Origin: Tatumella sp. JGM91
GTDB taxonomy: Bacteria; Pseudomonadota; Gammaproteobacteria; Enterobacterales; Enterobacteriaceae
Length of the DNA stretch: 64,000 nt
Direction: 5' to 3'
Assembly (NCBI RefSeq): GCF_018257575.1
Contig: NZ_JAERJP010000010.1
Span: 55,259-119,258 of the forward strand
Shown here: positions 40,005 to 51,046 of the stretch, piece by piece
How the letters are laid out: each line of letters starts with the position of its first letter
Numbering within the stretch: position 1 is the first letter of the stretch
Notes under the pieces: generated by a model
Database searches by the model: none
Told to the model about the DNA's origin: nothing
What the model saw: only the letters and a program-made list of their open reading frames with translations
Program-made: the position numbers and the translations under genes

Positions 40005-41722
40005 AAAAACGATTATCTGTGTTAAGACGGTTCAGCTGTGAACGCGGTGTGATGATTATTCCCATGGCGATACTGCTGCCGATACTGGTCGGGCTGATGA
40101 CCCTCGGGATTAACAGTGTTTCGATGATGTCCGGCAAAGCCAGAATGGCGGATGCGGCTTCTGAAGCAACCCTGGCGGTCTCTGCAGCGACCCTGGCAAA
40201 CGACACACAAACCGCCGAAGGGCTGAAAGAAATTGAAACTAACCGTGCAATGGTTGAAGCCTGGATAAAATATTATTTCCCCGGCCTGAAAACCATTCCT
40301 GAAATAAAATTTAACGTCGTACAGAATCAGAAATTACCTTCTTCCGATACCCGTTATACCCGCTATAGCGTGGATATCGCCATGGATCTGCCACTGCTGT
40401 TTACTTACCAGACAGTGACAGCCGGTAAGAGCAGCTACTCACTTAATTCCGGCAGCGGCAATGTGAATAAGTACGTCTCGAAACCCGCCGACTATGTATT
40501 TGTGGTGGATTTCTCTACGTCACAAAGGGGGACCAGGATCAGAATACTGAAAAGTGTGTTTGCTGAAATTACAGATTTTGTACTGAAAAACAGCCCGGAG
40601 TCGAAGATTGCGATTGTACCTTTCAGTACCGGGGTTTCAGTGATCATGCCGGGAACCAACCAGCGCGGCGGGCAAAACGTTGGCTGCTCGGTATTATTTG
40701 TGCCTAATGACGGCTGGAATATTAATTACCCGTTCTGGAGTGATAAAAGTGTCTCGACTAAACTGGCTTCCGGCAGCCTGAATGGCATGACGTACGATAT
40801 GGACACGGCCCGCTATGATTTTTATAAGAAATATGTAGCGAAGTCTGCGCCGGTGCTCAGTGAAGCGGCGATGCGTAATCAGTGGTGTCGTAAAAATGAC
40901 AGTTACGGGAAAACTACAGGCAGGGCACAGTATTCCTGTTTTGACCCGCGGGATAAGTATCCGCAACCTGCAGATCCCCGTAATCAGCTGGAAGATATTT
41001 TTACGGCGCAGTCTCTGCGACTGATCGAAAATGAATATGCGAAAGCCGCCAGAGTGTTCACCACCCAGAAATCGGCTTACACCATCGAACATGATGAGGC
41101 GATCAATTACACGGCGACACTGGATAAAATGTTCTCCGATGAGGCGATTATCACTTTCCCGATGCTGTGGTCAACGGCCTCAAGTGCGTCCTCCGCCTAC
41201 CGGCCTTATTACCAGATGTGCCAGCAGGGCGGCTGGTGGAAACACAGTACCGGTAATGATCTGACTAACCAGAGTGCCGCTTCCTGGCTGATACCGTTAA
41301 CGGATTCTAAACCAGCGCTGGATCAGTTCCAGAATATGGAACCTTCGGGCTGGACACATTTATCCGCGGCGTTAATCCGTTCGGTGCCGGTAATGATGGA
41401 AGGCAGTAACCGGCGTAAAGTTTTTATTATGATGTCTGACGGTGAGGAGAGCCGTTACCCGCAAATCACTACCGATAAATGGCTGAAAAGCTACAAGCTG
41501 TGTCAGAAAATAGAAGAAGGCATTCTGGCCCGTCCGCAGACCAATGCCGGTAAAGTCGAACTCTATTATATTTCCACCACCAACGCCCGTACCTGGGTGA
41601 AATACTGGGGGGAAAATTGTACCGGTGCCGCCCGGTCTAAAACGGCCACTCAGCGCGATGATTTAATCAAACTGATTAAAGGTATTATTACCGATGAAAC
41701 CGGTCATCTGACGTCCAGTTAA
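39995..41722 (+). CDS. tadG: TadG-like protein with von Willebrand factor A domain
   Basis: This 575-residue protein has an N-terminal TadE/Tad-like helix (CERGVMIIPMAILLPILVGLMTLGIN) anchoring it in the inner membrane and a large periplasmic vWA domain. The metal-ion site DFSTS is in YVFVVDFSTSQRG. KVFIMMSDGEESRYP is the later strand of the domain. TadG proteins are late pilus-assembly factors. It is the last gene of the operon; a hairpin follows. Confidence 0.85.
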   Translation: MFIKKRLSVLRRFSCERGVMIIPMAILLPILVGLMTLGINSVSMMSGKARMADAASEATLAVSAATLANDTQTAEGLKEIETNRAMVEAWIKYYFPGLKTIPEIKFNVVQNQKLPSSDTRYTRYSVDIAMDLPLLFTYQTVTAGKSSYSLNSGSGNVNKYVSKPADYVFVVDFSTSQRGTRIRILKSVFAEITDFVLKNSPESKIAIVPFSTGVSVIMPGTNQRGGQNVGCSVLFVPNDGWNINYPFWSDKSVSTKLASGSLNGMTYDMDTARYDFYKKYVAKSAPVLSEAAMRNQWCRKNDSYGKTTGRAQYSCFDPRDKYPQPADPRNQLEDIFTAQSLRLIENEYAKAARVFTTQKSAYTIEHDEAINYTATLDKMFSDEAIITFPMLWSTASSASSAYRPYYQMCQQGGWWKHSTGNDLTNQSAASWLIPLTDSKPALDQFQNMEPSGWTHLSAALIRSVPVMMEGSNRRKVFIMMSDGEESRYPQITTDKWLKSYKLCQKIEEGILARPQTNAGKVELYYISTTNARTWVKYWGENCTGAARSKTATQRDDLIKLIKGIITDETGHLTSS

Positions 41723-41745
41723 TCAGGCGACCTGTCAGCCAATGA

Positions 41746-41770
41746 ATCCTGCGGCGGCACGCCGCAGGAT
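41746..41770 (+). terminator. Hairpin after tadG
   Basis: A perfect 11-bp stem, ATCCTGCGGCG with CGCCGCAGGAT around a 3-base loop, lies 24 bases after tadG. It lacks a T-run, and part of its sequence recurs just after (GCGGCGCAGGATCTG at about 41782). It may protect the 3' end or terminate weakly. Confidence 0.5.
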
Positions 41771-41837
41771 CTGACATGATCTGCGGCGCAGGATCTGTAA
41801 TAATAGCCGATTACTGAACCGCAGATATGAGCCATAA

Positions 41838-42509
41838 ATGCAGTACCCGATCAATGAGATGTTCCAAACCCTTCAGGGGGAAGGTTTTTTTACCGGCGTG
41901 CCGGCAATTTTTATCCGCTTGCAGGGTTGCCCCGTTGGCTGCAGCTGGTGTGATACTAAACATACCTGGGATAAGTTACCGGAAAATGCTGTGCCGGTAG
42001 GCGATATTCTGACCAAAACTGTTGAAAGCGATAAATGGGGTGATGCAGATGCCCTGACGATACTGAAAATGATCAGTGATCAGGGCTGGACGGCCCGTCA
42101 CGTAGTGATCACCGGCGGTGAACCGGCAATCTATGATCTCTGTTCACTGACCGAAGCACTGGAAGCTTTCGGCTATCGTTGCCAGATAGAAACCAGCGGT
42201 ACTCACCCTGTCCGCTGTTCCGCAGAGACCTTTGTCACTGTATCGCCTAAAGTGAATATGCGTGGTGGCTATGATGTACTGCCGCAGGCACTTATCCGGG
42301 CGGATGAAATCAAACACCCGGTCGCCCGTCAGCGAGATATTGAAGCGCTGGACACGTTACTGGCACAACTACAGGACGATAAACTGCGGGTGATTGCGTT
42401 ACAGCCGATCAGCTGTAAGCAAGAGGCGACAGAGCTGTGTATCAGCACCTGTATTGAAAGAAACTGGCGTCTCTCTATGCAGACCCATAAGTATCTGAAT
42501 ATTGCCTGA
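41838..42509 (+). CDS. queE: 7-carboxy-7-deazaguanine synthase QueE
   Basis: This 223-residue radical-SAM enzyme makes 7-carboxy-7-deazaguanine from 6-carboxytetrahydropterin in queuosine synthesis. The cluster cysteines are in GCPVGCSWCDTKHTW. ITGGEPAIYDL is the GGE motif. E. coli QueE is 223 residues. In E. coli this gene is near eno; here the tad locus separates them. It converges on queD, the preceding enzyme of the path. Confidence 0.95.
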   Translation: MQYPINEMFQTLQGEGFFTGVPAIFIRLQGCPVGCSWCDTKHTWDKLPENAVPVGDILTKTVESDKWGDADALTILKMISDQGWTARHVVITGGEPAIYDLCSLTEALEAFGYRCQIETSGTHPVRCSAETFVTVSPKVNMRGGYDVLPQALIRADEIKHPVARQRDIEALDTLLAQLQDDKLRVIALQPISCKQEATELCISTCIERNWRLSMQTHKYLNIA

Positions 42510-42535
42510 TCGGCGGGAAATACCGCCAGCAGTGC

Positions 42536-42555
42536 GCGGATCAGCCATGATCCGC
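42536..42555. terminator. Bidirectional hairpin between queE and queD
   Basis: An 8-bp stem, GCGGATCA with TGATCCGC, has a GCCA loop. It lies midway between the convergent stops and can serve both strands, though the T-runs are poor. Confidence 0.5.
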
Positions 42556-42578
42556 GGTGCTTTACCGGTAAATGTGTA

Positions 42579-42941
42579 TTATCCGCGATAAGTACACCCG
42601 GCAGTACAGGTCTCTTTAATCATAACCGCGCTGAGTAACGGTAATAGCGGTTTCATTTTCTGCCAGATCCATACGGCCAGCACTTCACTGGTCGGATTTT
42701 CCAGCCCGTCAATTTCGTTCAGATAGTGGTGATCCAGTTGTTCATACAGGGGGTTGAATAATCTTTTCAGTTCGGCAAAATCCATCACCCATCCCGTATG
42801 CGGGTCCACTTCGCCGGTAATTTCCAGACGGACCAGAAAAGAGTGTCCGTGCAGGCGGCCGCATTTGTGTCCGTCCGGGACATGGGGCAGGTAGTGGGCA
42901 GCTTCAAACTGAAACTCTTTGAATAGTGTGGTGACTGGCAT
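42579..42941 (-). CDS. queD: 6-carboxy-5,6,7,8-tetrahydropterin synthase QueD
   Basis: This 120-residue, PTPS-family enzyme converts dihydroneopterin triphosphate to 6-carboxytetrahydropterin. The zinc-binding histidines are in FEAAHYLP and RLHGHSF. The catalytic cysteine is in [19 protein letters not shown] and KETCTAGC are conserved. The length matches E. coli QueD (121). It is divergent from cysJ. Confidence 0.95.
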   Translation of the reverse strand: MPVTTLFKEFQFEAAHYLPHVPDGHKCGRLHGHSFLVRLEITGEVDPHTGWVMDFAELKRLFNPLYEQLDHHYLNEIDGLENPTSEVLAVWIWQKMKPLLPLLSAVMIKETCTAGCTYRG

Positions 42942-43214
42942 AATAATTCCCGAGTGTTAAAGTCGCAGATTCTACCGTAAAACTCTTCCCGCCTCACATT
43001 TTTCCCGGTTATTTTGCCTTTTGCAGGCAGTTATCTGCTGCCGGTGAACGTCTGGTGCCGCTTACCACTTTTTCCGGTTAATTTTAACGAAAAAACCATT
43101 TAGCTAATTTGGTTATGTGATATGCATAAGCTGTCTTTTGTGTGCATACTTTTACAGTTAACCTTACTTTCTTTACTCCTTTTTTCCGCCGATGATACTG
43201 GAATCATAAACGCA

Positions 43215-45023
43215 ATGACCAATCAGGCCCCACAGCTCCCGCTTTCGGCGGAACAGCTGGCACAACTACAAGCAACAACACAGGATTTTTCCGTTACCCA
43301 GCTGGCCTGGCTTTCAGGTTATTTCTGGGGGCGGATCAGTGGAGATAACCCTGCACCAGCCGGCACTGCGTCTCCGGTGGCAGCGGCTGTGGATCAGGCC
43401 CCGACGGTTACCCTGATTTCCGCATCTCAGACCGGTAACGCACGGCGGCTGGCAGAACAGCTGCGTGATGAGCTGCTGGCGGCAGAAGTCACCGTCAGTC
43501 TGGTGAATGCGGGCGATTATAAATTTAAGCAGATAGCTCGCGAAAAAATCCTACTAATAGTGACCTCTACACAGGGGGAAGGGGAACCGCCGGAAGAGGC
43601 CGTTGCCTTACACAAGTACCTGTTATCAAAGAAAGCGCCGGCCATGAAAGAGACCGCATTTGCGGTATTTGGTCTGGGGGACTCGTCCTATGAATTTTTC
43701 TGTCAGGCGGGTAAAGATTTCGATCAGCGGCTGGCGGAGCTGGGGGCTGAACAGCTGCTGGCTCGCGCCGATGCGGATGTTGATTTCAGTGCCACCGCGG
43801 ATCAGTGGCGGCAACAGATTGTTTCGCTGCTGAAGCAGCGTTTACCGCAAGCATCTGCCGGGCAGGTTGCACAGGCCGCCAGTGGTGCCCGTGATGAAAT
43901 TGACAGTTCTCCCTACAGCAAAGAGCAGCCACTGGTTGCGTCTCTGTCGGTGAATCAGAAGATCACCGGTAATGATTCAGAAAAAGATATCCGTCATCTG
44001 GAAATTGACTTAGGCGATTCCGGATTACGTTACCGTCCCGGAGATGCTCTGGGGGTCTGGTATGAAAATGATCCACAGCTGGCAGAAGAGTTACTGAAAT
44101 TATTGTGGCTCGACGGCGCTCAGCAAATCAGTATCAAAGGTGAGAGCATGCCGCTGGTCCGGGCACTGCAACTGCATTTTGAACTGACAGTAAATACCGC
44201 GCAGATTGTCGAAAAATATGCCCATTTATCCGGTAACAGTGAGTTACTGTCACTGGTTAATGACAAAGCGGCACTGCAGGCCTATGCACAGCAATGGCCG
44301 ATCGTCGATATGGTGCGTCATGCGCCGACAGAATTACAGGCACAACAGCTGACAGACCTGCTGCGTCCGCTGACCCCTCGCTTATATTCCATTGCTTCAT
44401 CGCAGGCTGAAACCGAAGACGAAGTCCATATTACGGTGGGTACTGTGCGTTACCAGGTTGAAGGCCGTCCGCGTAGTGGTGGTGCTTCCGGATTCCTGGC
44501 CGATCGTCTGCCGGAAGAGGGGGAAGTCCGGGTATTTATTGAACATAACGATAATTTCCGCCTGCCGGCTGACCCGCAAACGCCAGTAATAATGATTGGT
44601 CCGGGTACCGGTATTGCCCCGTTCCGAGCTTTTATTCAGCAACGGGATAACGACGGGGCCAGCGGTAAAAACTGGCTGTTCTTTGGTAATCCGCACTTTA
44701 CTGAAGATTTCCTCTATCAGGTGGAATGGCAAAAATATGTCAGAGACGGTCTGCTGACCAATATCGATCTTGCCTGGTCCCGTGACCAGCCACAAAAAAT
44801 CTATGTGCAGGACAAACTACGGGAAAAAGGTGCTGACGTCTGGCGCTGGATTGAAGAAGGTGCACATCTGTATGTCTGCGGAGATGCGGGACGGATGGCG
44901 AAAGATGTTGAACAGGCACTGGTCGATATTATTGCCGAATACGGACAGATGGACCGGGATGCTGCCGACGAATATTTGAGTGAGCTGCGCATATCGCGCC
45001 GTTACCAGAGAGATGTGTACTAA
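43215..45023 (+). CDS. cysJ: Sulfite reductase flavoprotein subunit CysJ
   Basis: This 602-residue, NADPH-dependent diflavin subunit passes electrons to CysI. The start is the ATG at 43215 ([19 protein letters not shown]), matching E. coli CysJ (599 residues); an upstream in-frame hydrophobic stretch is leader DNA, not protein. The FMN domain has [15 protein letters not shown] and [13 protein letters not shown], the FAD domain [17 protein letters not shown], and the NADPH domain [12 protein letters not shown]. The C-terminus is RRYQRDVY. It is probably controlled by CysB from the 273-base gap upstream. Confidence 0.96.
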   Translation: MTNQAPQLPLSAEQLAQLQATTQDFSVTQLAWLSGYFWGRISGDNPAPAGTASPVAAAVDQAPTVTLISASQTGNARRLAEQLRDELLAAEVTVSLVNAGDYKFKQIAREKILLIVTSTQGEGEPPEEAVALHKYLLSKKAPAMKETAFAVFGLGDSSYEFFCQAGKDFDQRLAELGAEQLLARADADVDFSATADQWRQQIVSLLKQRLPQASAGQVAQAASGARDEIDSSPYSKEQPLVASLSVNQKITGNDSEKDIRHLEIDLGDSGLRYRPGDALGVWYENDPQLAEELLKLLWLDGAQQISIKGESMPLVRALQLHFELTVNTAQIVEKYAHLSGNSELLSLVNDKAALQAYAQQWPIVDMVRHAPTELQAQQLTDLLRPLTPRLYSIASSQAETEDEVHITVGTVRYQVEGRPRSGGASGFLADRLPEEGEVRVFIEHNDNFRLPADPQTPVIMIGPGTGIAPFRAFIQQRDNDGASGKNWLFFGNPHFTEDFLYQVEWQKYVRDGLLTNIDLAWSRDQPQKIYVQDKLREKGADVWRWIEEGAHLYVCGDAGRMAKDVEQALVDIIAEYGQMDRDAADEYLSELRISRRYQRDVY

Positions 45024-46735
45024 TGAGTAATAAAACCCCGGGCCCACTGGTCGTGGAAGGCAAGCTCACTGATGCTGAGCGTCTTAAAAAACAAAGTGAT
45101 TTTCTGCGTGGCACCATTACTGACGATCTGTCCGACGGACTGACCGGCGGTTTCCGCGGAGATAATTTTCTGCTGATACGGTTCCATGGTATGTACCAGC
45201 AGGATGATCGTGATATTCGTGCCAGCCGTACTGAGCAGAAACTGGAACCGCGTCATGCCATGATGCTGCGCTGCCGGTTGCCTGGCGGCATCATCACCCC
45301 GCAACAATGGCTGGCGATTGACCGTTTTGCTGCCGATAAAACCCTTTATGGCAGTATCCGTCTGACTAACCGCCAGACATTTCAGTTTCACGGTATTCTG
45401 AAGAAAAACGTGAAACCGGCCCATCAGATGCTGCATGACGTCGGACTGGATGCACTGGCTACGGCCAACGACGTTAACCGTAATGTTCTGTGTACCTCTA
45501 ACCCGGTGGAGTCTGAACTGCATCAGGAAGCCTATGAATGGGCAAAACGTCTGTCTGAACACCTGCTGCCACAGACCCGCGCTTATGCGGAAATCTGGTG
45601 GGATCAGGAGAAAGTGGCCACCACTGACCAGGAACCGATCCTCGGGGCGACCTATCTGCCACGTAAGTTTAAAACCACGGTCGTTATCCCGCCGAATAAT
45701 GATGTCGATTTGCACGCGAATGATATGAACTTTGTGGCTGTTGCCGAAAATGGCAAACTGGTGGGTTTTAACCTGCTGTTAGGCGGGGGATTATCAATTG
45801 ACCACGGCAACAAAGCGACTTATGCACGCACCGCCAGTGAAATCGGTTTTCTGCCGCTGGATAAAACCCTGGATGTTGCAGAAGCGGTGGTGACTACCCA
45901 GCGTGACTGGGGCAACCGGACTGATCGTAAAAATGCGAAAACCAAATATACCCTGGAACGCGTCGGGGTTGATGTGTTCAAAGCAGAGGTCGAAAAGCGT
46001 GCCGGGATCCGTTTCGATCCGATCCGCCCGTATGAATTTACTACCCGTGGCGATCGTTTCGGCTGGATCAAAGGGATTGACGGTAAGTGGCATCTGACAC
46101 TGTTTATCGAAAATGGCCGTTTGCTGGATTCGCCACAGGCCAGTATCAAAACCGGCGTTGCCGAAATTGCGAAAATTCACCAGGGGGACTTCCGGCTGAC
46201 GGCGAACCAGAACCTGATTATTGCCGGGGTGCCGGAAGATCAGAAACAGGCCATCGAAACACTGGCACGGGCACATGGTCTGATGGAGTCAGTTACGACC
46301 CAGCGTGAAAACTCCATGGCCTGTGTGGCATTCCCGACCTGTCCGCTGGCCATGGCCGAAGCTGAGCGTTTTCTGCCGGCTTTTGTCGATGAGGTGGAAA
46401 AAATTATGGCGCGTCACCATATGGCCGATGAGCATATAGTCCTGCGTGTGACTGGCTGTCCTAATGGTTGCGGCAGGGCATTACTGGCCGAAGCCGGTTT
46501 AGTCGGTAAGGCGCCCGGACGCTATAATCTGCATCTTGGCGGTAACCGTATCGGTACGCGTATCCCGCGGATGTACCGCGAAAATATTACTCCGGAAGAG
46601 GTTCTGGCGGTGCTGGACGAACTGATTGGCCGCTGGGCCACAGAACGTCAGGCGGAAGAAGGTTTCGGTGATTTTCTGATCCGCAGTGAGGTGGTCAGAC
46701 CGGTACTGGATCCGGCGCGGGATTTCTGGGAGTAA
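45023..46735 (+). CDS. cysI: Sulfite reductase hemoprotein subunit CysI
   Basis: This 570-residue, siroheme and 4Fe-4S enzyme reduces sulfite to sulfide by six electrons. The cluster cysteines are in [17 protein letters not shown] and [13 protein letters not shown]. The E. coli length is 570. It overlaps cysJ by one base and is followed by cysH after 11 bases. Its siroheme would come from CysG, encoded nearby at 48705. Confidence 0.97.
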   Translation: MSNKTPGPLVVEGKLTDAERLKKQSDFLRGTITDDLSDGLTGGFRGDNFLLIRFHGMYQQDDRDIRASRTEQKLEPRHAMMLRCRLPGGIITPQQWLAIDRFAADKTLYGSIRLTNRQTFQFHGILKKNVKPAHQMLHDVGLDALATANDVNRNVLCTSNPVESELHQEAYEWAKRLSEHLLPQTRAYAEIWWDQEKVATTDQEPILGATYLPRKFKTTVVIPPNNDVDLHANDMNFVAVAENGKLVGFNLLLGGGLSIDHGNKATYARTASEIGFLPLDKTLDVAEAVVTTQRDWGNRTDRKNAKTKYTLERVGVDVFKAEVEKRAGIRFDPIRPYEFTTRGDRFGWIKGIDGKWHLTLFIENGRLLDSPQASIKTGVAEIAKIHQGDFRLTANQNLIIAGVPEDQKQAIETLARAHGLMESVTTQRENSMACVAFPTCPLAMAEAERFLPAFVDEVEKIMARHHMADEHIVLRVTGCPNGCGRALLAEAGLVGKAPGRYNLHLGGNRIGTRIPRMYRENITPEEVLAVLDELIGRWATERQAEEGFGDFLIRSEVVRPVLDPARDFWE

Positions 46736-46746
46736 CGGAGGCGATA

Positions 46747-47481
46747 ATGGCTGAATTACAATTAGCAGCACTCAATGCACTGGACAAATCACAGCAACAA
46801 CAGGCGCTGGCGGAGGTAAACCAGCATCTGGACACTCTGAGTGCGGAGCAACGGGTCGTCTGGGGGCTGGAGAATATACCCGGCCCGGTGGTCCTCAGCT
46901 CCAGTTTTGGTATCCAGGCGGCGGTCTGCCTGCATCTTGTGACCCGTCAGCAGCCGGATATTCCGGTGATCCTGACGGATACGGGTTACCTCTTTCCGGA
47001 AACCTATCAGTTTATCGATCAACTGACGGAACAATTACAGCTGAACCTGCAGGTGTTCCGTGCCCGCGAATCCGCGGCCTGGCAGGAAGCCCGTTATGGA
47101 AAACTATGGGAACAGGGTGTCGAAGGCATCGAAAAGTACAATATGCTGAACAAGGTTGAACCGATGAATCGTGCCCTGCAGACCTTACAGGCATCAGGGT
47201 GGTTTGCCGGGCTGCGCCGTGAACAGTCTCAGAGCCGTGCCGGGCTGCCGGTATTATCAATTCAGCGTGGTGTTTTTAAACTGCTGCCGATCATTGACTG
47301 GGATAACCGCCAGGTCTATCAGTATCTGAAACAGCATGGCCTGCAATACCATCCCCTGTGGGAGCAGGGCTATCTGTCGGTCGGCGATACCCACACGACC
47401 CGTAAATGGGAGCCGGGAATGGCTGAGGAAGAAACCCGCTTCTTCGGGCTAAAGCGGGAGTGTGGCCTGCACGAAGGCTGA
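46747..47481 (+). CDS. cysH: Phosphoadenosine phosphosulfate reductase CysH
   Basis: This 244-residue enzyme reduces PAPS to sulfite and PAP with thioredoxin. [15 protein letters not shown] is the P-loop-like motif, [13 protein letters not shown] is conserved, and the catalytic cysteine is in the C-terminal ECGLHEG. E. coli CysH has 244 residues. It is the last gene of cysJIH and ends 6 bases from the convergent iap gene, with no CRISPR-Cas locus between. Confidence 0.97.
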   Translation: MAELQLAALNALDKSQQQQALAEVNQHLDTLSAEQRVVWGLENIPGPVVLSSSFGIQAAVCLHLVTRQQPDIPVILTDTGYLFPETYQFIDQLTEQLQLNLQVFRARESAAWQEARYGKLWEQGVEGIEKYNMLNKVEPMNRALQTLQASGWFAGLRREQSQSRAGLPVLSIQRGVFKLLPIIDWDNRQVYQYLKQHGLQYHPLWEQGYLSVGDTHTTRKWEPGMAEEETRFFGLKRECGLHEG

Positions 47482-47487
47482 TGGTTG

Positions 47488-48471
47488 TCAGCCGGCAGTA
47501 GCGCTGAGTTGCTTCAGCAGAGGCAGCAATATCTGTACTGCCTGCCGGCAGCGTGTAGCCAGCCGGCCCGGCATTTTCTGGTCAATCGTTTCCAGATTGT
47601 CGCGGCTGGTTTTATCATCCAGCAGCGCAGTCGGGTGTCGGTGATTGTTATCTTCAGCTGTGACCAGCAAATACGGGATTCCGGCCTGGTCGAAAGGGGT
47701 TGTCTGCTGATGTTCTGTCCCTGTCAGCTGTCTGGCATGCAGCGGGATATGCAGTTGCCGGGCGATTGCCATTGCTTTACCGGCAGTGCGTGCGCGTTCT
47801 GTGGCTGACGTATTTGCGCCACTGACCAGTTCCAGCCGTCTGCCAGCCACCAGTTGATTGAGATTAATAACCAGTAACGTATTGTGTTTCTCTTCATCAC
47901 TCATGCGCGAAAAGTAATTTTCCATGCCCTGCATATTATTTTCGGTAGCGCTGAGTGCCACAAAACGAATCCCATAATCTGAGTGTGTTCCGGCCAGCTG
48001 TTTCGCCAGTTCCAGCATAATTCCTAGTCCGGCAGCATTATTATCGACACCCTGCAGGCGTAATCCGCCGATATTCTGCTGCTGTTCTGCCGGGGTCCCG
48101 GCAATTCGCGTATCCAGATGGGCTATCACGAGGATATCTTTCGCCTGCTGACCACTTTTTCCGGCAATTACCGATGTTGCGGTAACCTTCTGCCATTGGG
48201 CTGCGGTGGTACGCGGTTGCCAGCGATAGCCGGTATTCTGCTGGCGGATGTCACTCCGGTAGCCCAGATCATGGAATTGCTGGTTAAGATAATCAGCAGT
48301 CATCAGTTCTGCAGGGCTGCCCGCCATCCGGCCGGGGAAAAAAACGGCAATATGGCGGGTTTCTGTATCAGCGTAGTGGCCGGGCTGGTCTGGACGGGCG
48401 GCAATACTGCTAAAAGTCAGGCCGCAACTGAGTACCAGCAGGCAGTATCTCAGGCGGAAAAGGGCAAACAT
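47488..48471 (-). CDS. iap: Iap-type periplasmic aminopeptidase (M28 family)
   Basis: This 327-residue exported peptidase of the alkaline-phosphatase isozyme-conversion family removes N-terminal arginine in E. coli. The start is the ATG at 48471, with GGAAC upstream and a signal peptide right after (FALFRLRYCLLVLSCGLTF). Zinc ligands are in VIAHLDT and GVDNNAAGLGIMLELA; SATENNMQGMENY follows. In E. coli K-12 a type I-E CRISPR-Cas locus lies between cysH and iap; here they are adjacent. Confidence 0.9.
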   Translation of the reverse strand: MFALFRLRYCLLVLSCGLTFSSIAARPDQPGHYADTETRHIAVFFPGRMAGSPAELMTADYLNQQFHDLGYRSDIRQQNTGYRWQPRTTAAQWQKVTATSVIAGKSGQQAKDILVIAHLDTRIAGTPAEQQQNIGGLRLQGVDNNAAGLGIMLELAKQLAGTHSDYGIRFVALSATENNMQGMENYFSRMSDEEKHNTLLVINLNQLVAGRRLELVSGANTSATERARTAGKAMAIARQLHIPLHARQLTGTEHQQTTPFDQAGIPYLLVTAEDNNHRHPTALLDDKTSRDNLETIDQKMPGRLATRCRQAVQILLPLLKQLSATAG

Positions 48472-48704
48472 AGTACAGGTTCCTTCAGGGACGAACGGCA
48501 ACGCCGCAATAGTCAGTAGTATGTAACTCTGTCGCGGCCACGGCTATCTCTGTTTCTCTGAAAGACGGGCATTTTGTGCGGTGATAAACACATTGATTCT
48601 TCTGTATATTCCATTCTGTTACAGCTCATTCCAAAACGACATTTCAATACGCTCGTGGCAGTCGTATAGTTTCTGTTATTCAGAATAATAACGCTAAGGG
48701 CATT

Positions 48705-50117
48705 GTGGACTATCTTCCTGTATTTGCAGACCTTACCGGCCGTCCTGTTTTGGTGGTTGGCGGTGGGGATATTGCTGCGCGAAAAATTCATCTGTTACGT
48801 CGTTCGGGGGCGGTGATCCACGTAGTTACACGGCAGCTCTGTAACGAACTGCAGGAACTCCACCAGCGACAGGACATTCACTGGCTGGCTACCGCCTTTA
48901 CCGAACAACAGCTTGACCGCGTATTCCTGGTAATAGCCGCGACCGATGATCCCGGGCTTAATCAGCGGATATATGACGCCGCTGAGCAACGTCAGAAACT
49001 GGTCAATGTGGTTGATGACCAGGCCCGCTGTACCTTTATCTTCCCGTCGATTGTTGACCGTTCACCGCTGGTGGTCGCCATCTCTTCCGGTGGTAAAGCC
49101 CCGGTGCTGGCGCGTTTCTGGCGGGAAAAACTGGAAGCATTACTGCCCTCCAGCCTGGGGAATATTGCCCGTATTGCCGGACAATGGCGTGATCGGGTTA
49201 AACAACAGTTACCGGGAGTGAAACAGCGTCGTTATTACTGGGAACGGCTGTTCAGTGGCCGCTTTAGTGCGCTGGTAGCCGCAGGGCGGATTACTGAGGC
49301 TGAGCAACTGGCGGAGCAGGAACTGCACCACCGGGAAAGTCCGAAAGGCGAGATCTATCTGGTTGGTGCCGGGCCGGGCGACCCGGGGCTGCTGACCCTG
49401 CGCGGATTACAGGTATTACAACTGGCAGATGTGGTGCTGTATGACCACCTGGTCAGCGAACAAGTACTGGACTTGTGCCGCCGCGATGCTGACCGTATCT
49501 GTGTCGGTAAACGTGCCGGTGCCCATCTGGTGATTCAGGAAGAAACTAACCAGTTACTGGTCAGTCATGCACTGCAGGGGAAACGGGTAGTACGACTGAA
49601 AGGCGGAGACCCCTTTATCTTTGGCCGTGGTGGCGAAGAATTGCAGGTAGCGGCAGCAGCAGGAATTCCGTTTCAGGTCGTGCCCGGTATCACTGCAGCT
49701 TCCGGCGCGACGGCCTATGCCGGTATTCCCCTGACGCACCGTGAACATTCCCAGAGTGTGCTGTTTATTACCGGACACTGCCGGCCGGGCAATGAACTGG
49801 ACTGGCCGTCACTGGCACGTGCCCGCCAGACACTGGCTATCTATATGGGGGCGGTGAATGCGGCGACCATCAGCAGCCAGCTGATTGCTCATGGCCGTGA
49901 CGGCACAACCCCGGTGGCCATTATCAGCCGCGGCACACGGGCCGATCAGCAAATTATAAAAGGTACGCTGGCAGAACTGGAGTCACTGGCACAACAGGCC
50001 CCGTCTCCTGCGTTACTGGTTATTGGCGAGGTGGTTCTGCTTCAGGATCAGCTTGCATGGTTTCAAACTTCATCATCGCAGCTCCACGAAGACCCGCTGC
50101 TGAACCCTTCTGTTTGA
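48705..50117 (+). CDS. cysG: Siroheme synthase CysG, GTG start
   Basis: This 470-residue, three-activity enzyme makes siroheme from uroporphyrinogen III: two methylations, NAD-linked oxidation and iron insertion. The N-terminal Rossmann domain ([17 protein letters not shown]) has dehydrogenase/ferrochelatase roles. The C-terminal methyltransferase has [16 protein letters not shown] and [16 protein letters not shown]. The start is a GTG at 48705 with AAGGG 6 bases upstream. E. coli CysG is 457 residues and lies by nirBD; here the gene leads the cysDNC cluster, 10 bases from cysD. Confidence 0.95.
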   Translation: MDYLPVFADLTGRPVLVVGGGDIAARKIHLLRRSGAVIHVVTRQLCNELQELHQRQDIHWLATAFTEQQLDRVFLVIAATDDPGLNQRIYDAAEQRQKLVNVVDDQARCTFIFPSIVDRSPLVVAISSGGKAPVLARFWREKLEALLPSSLGNIARIAGQWRDRVKQQLPGVKQRRYYWERLFSGRFSALVAAGRITEAEQLAEQELHHRESPKGEIYLVGAGPGDPGLLTLRGLQVLQLADVVLYDHLVSEQVLDLCRRDADRICVGKRAGAHLVIQEETNQLLVSHALQGKRVVRLKGGDPFIFGRGGEELQVAAAAGIPFQVVPGITAASGATAYAGIPLTHREHSQSVLFITGHCRPGNELDWPSLARARQTLAIYMGAVNAATISSQLIAHGRDGTTPVAIISRGTRADQQIIKGTLAELESLAQQAPSPALLVIGEVVLLQDQLAWFQTSSSQLHEDPLLNPSV

Positions 50118-50127
50118 GGAACGTTGT

Positions 50128-51036
50128 ATGGATCAAGAACGATTAACTCATCTGCGCCAGCTGGAAGCAGAGAGTATTCATATCATCCGTGAAGTTGCTG
50201 CTGAGTTCAGTAACCCGGTAATGATGTACTCCATTGGTAAAGATTCCTCAGTGATGCTGCATCTGGCCCGTAAAGCATTTTACCCTGGTAAATTACCTTT
50301 TCCGTTACTGCATGTGGACACCGGCTGGAAGTTTCGCGAAATGTATGAATTCCGCGATCGGACAGTGAAAAATATCGGTGCTGAATTGCTGGTGCATCGT
50401 AATCCTGAAGGTGTTGCGATGGGGATTAACCCTTTTGTCCATGGCAGTGCCAGGCATACGGATATTATGAAAACAGAGGGGCTGAAACAGGCCCTGAATA
50501 AATACGGCTTTGATGCGGCTTTTGGCGGTGCCCGCCGTGATGAAGAGAAATCCCGCGCCAAAGAGCGTATTTATTCTTTCCGCGACCGCTTTCATCGCTG
50601 GGATCCGAAAAATCAGCGTCCTGAGTTATGGCATAACTATAACGGCCAGATTAACAAAGGCGAAAGTATCCGTGTTTTCCCGCTCTCTAACTGGACAGAG
50701 CTGGATATCTGGCAGTATATCTTCCTGGAAAATATCGAAATTGTTCCGCTTTATCTGGCAGCCCCGCGCCCGGTACTGGAACGTGATGGCATGCTGATGA
50801 TGATTGATGATGACCGGATTGATCTGCAGCCGGGAGAAGAGATTAAGCAACGAATGGTGCGGTTCCGTACGCTCGGCTGCTGGCCGCTGACGGGCGCTGT
50901 GGAATCAGAAGCTCAGTCATTACCGGAAATTATTGAGGAGATGCTGGTCTCGACCACCAGTGAACGTCAGGGTCGTGTGATTGACCGTGATCAGTCCGGT
51001 TCAATGGAACTCAAAAAACGCCAGGGATATTTCTGA
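50128..51036 (+). CDS. cysD: Sulfate adenylyltransferase subunit 2 CysD
   Basis: This 302-residue subunit makes APS from sulfate and ATP, driven by GTP hydrolysis in CysN. The PP-loop is [28 protein letters not shown] and the C-terminus [10 protein letters not shown] are almost identical to E. coli CysD (302). It belongs to the cysG-cysD-cysN-cysC operon. Confidence 0.98.
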   Translation: MDQERLTHLRQLEAESIHIIREVAAEFSNPVMMYSIGKDSSVMLHLARKAFYPGKLPFPLLHVDTGWKFREMYEFRDRTVKNIGAELLVHRNPEGVAMGINPFVHGSARHTDIMKTEGLKQALNKYGFDAAFGGARRDEEKSRAKERIYSFRDRFHRWDPKNQRPELWHNYNGQINKGESIRVFPLSNWTELDIWQYIFLENIEIVPLYLAAPRPVLERDGMLMMIDDDRIDLQPGEEIKQRMVRFRTLGCWPLTGAVESEAQSLPEIIEEMLVSTTSERQGRVIDRDQSGSMELKKRQGYF

Positions 51037-51046
51037 GGAAACTGCC

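Noticed and set aside
43122..43214. An N-terminal hydrophobic extension of CysJ (possible signal peptide)
   Set aside because: CysJ is cytoplasmic and its conserved start is at 43215. The upstream codons lie in the promoter/leader region and their hydrophobicity comes from T-rich DNA.
48472..48704. A CRISPR array or leader near iap
   Set aside because: No repeated units occur in the 233 bases between iap and cysG; this is the cysG promoter region.
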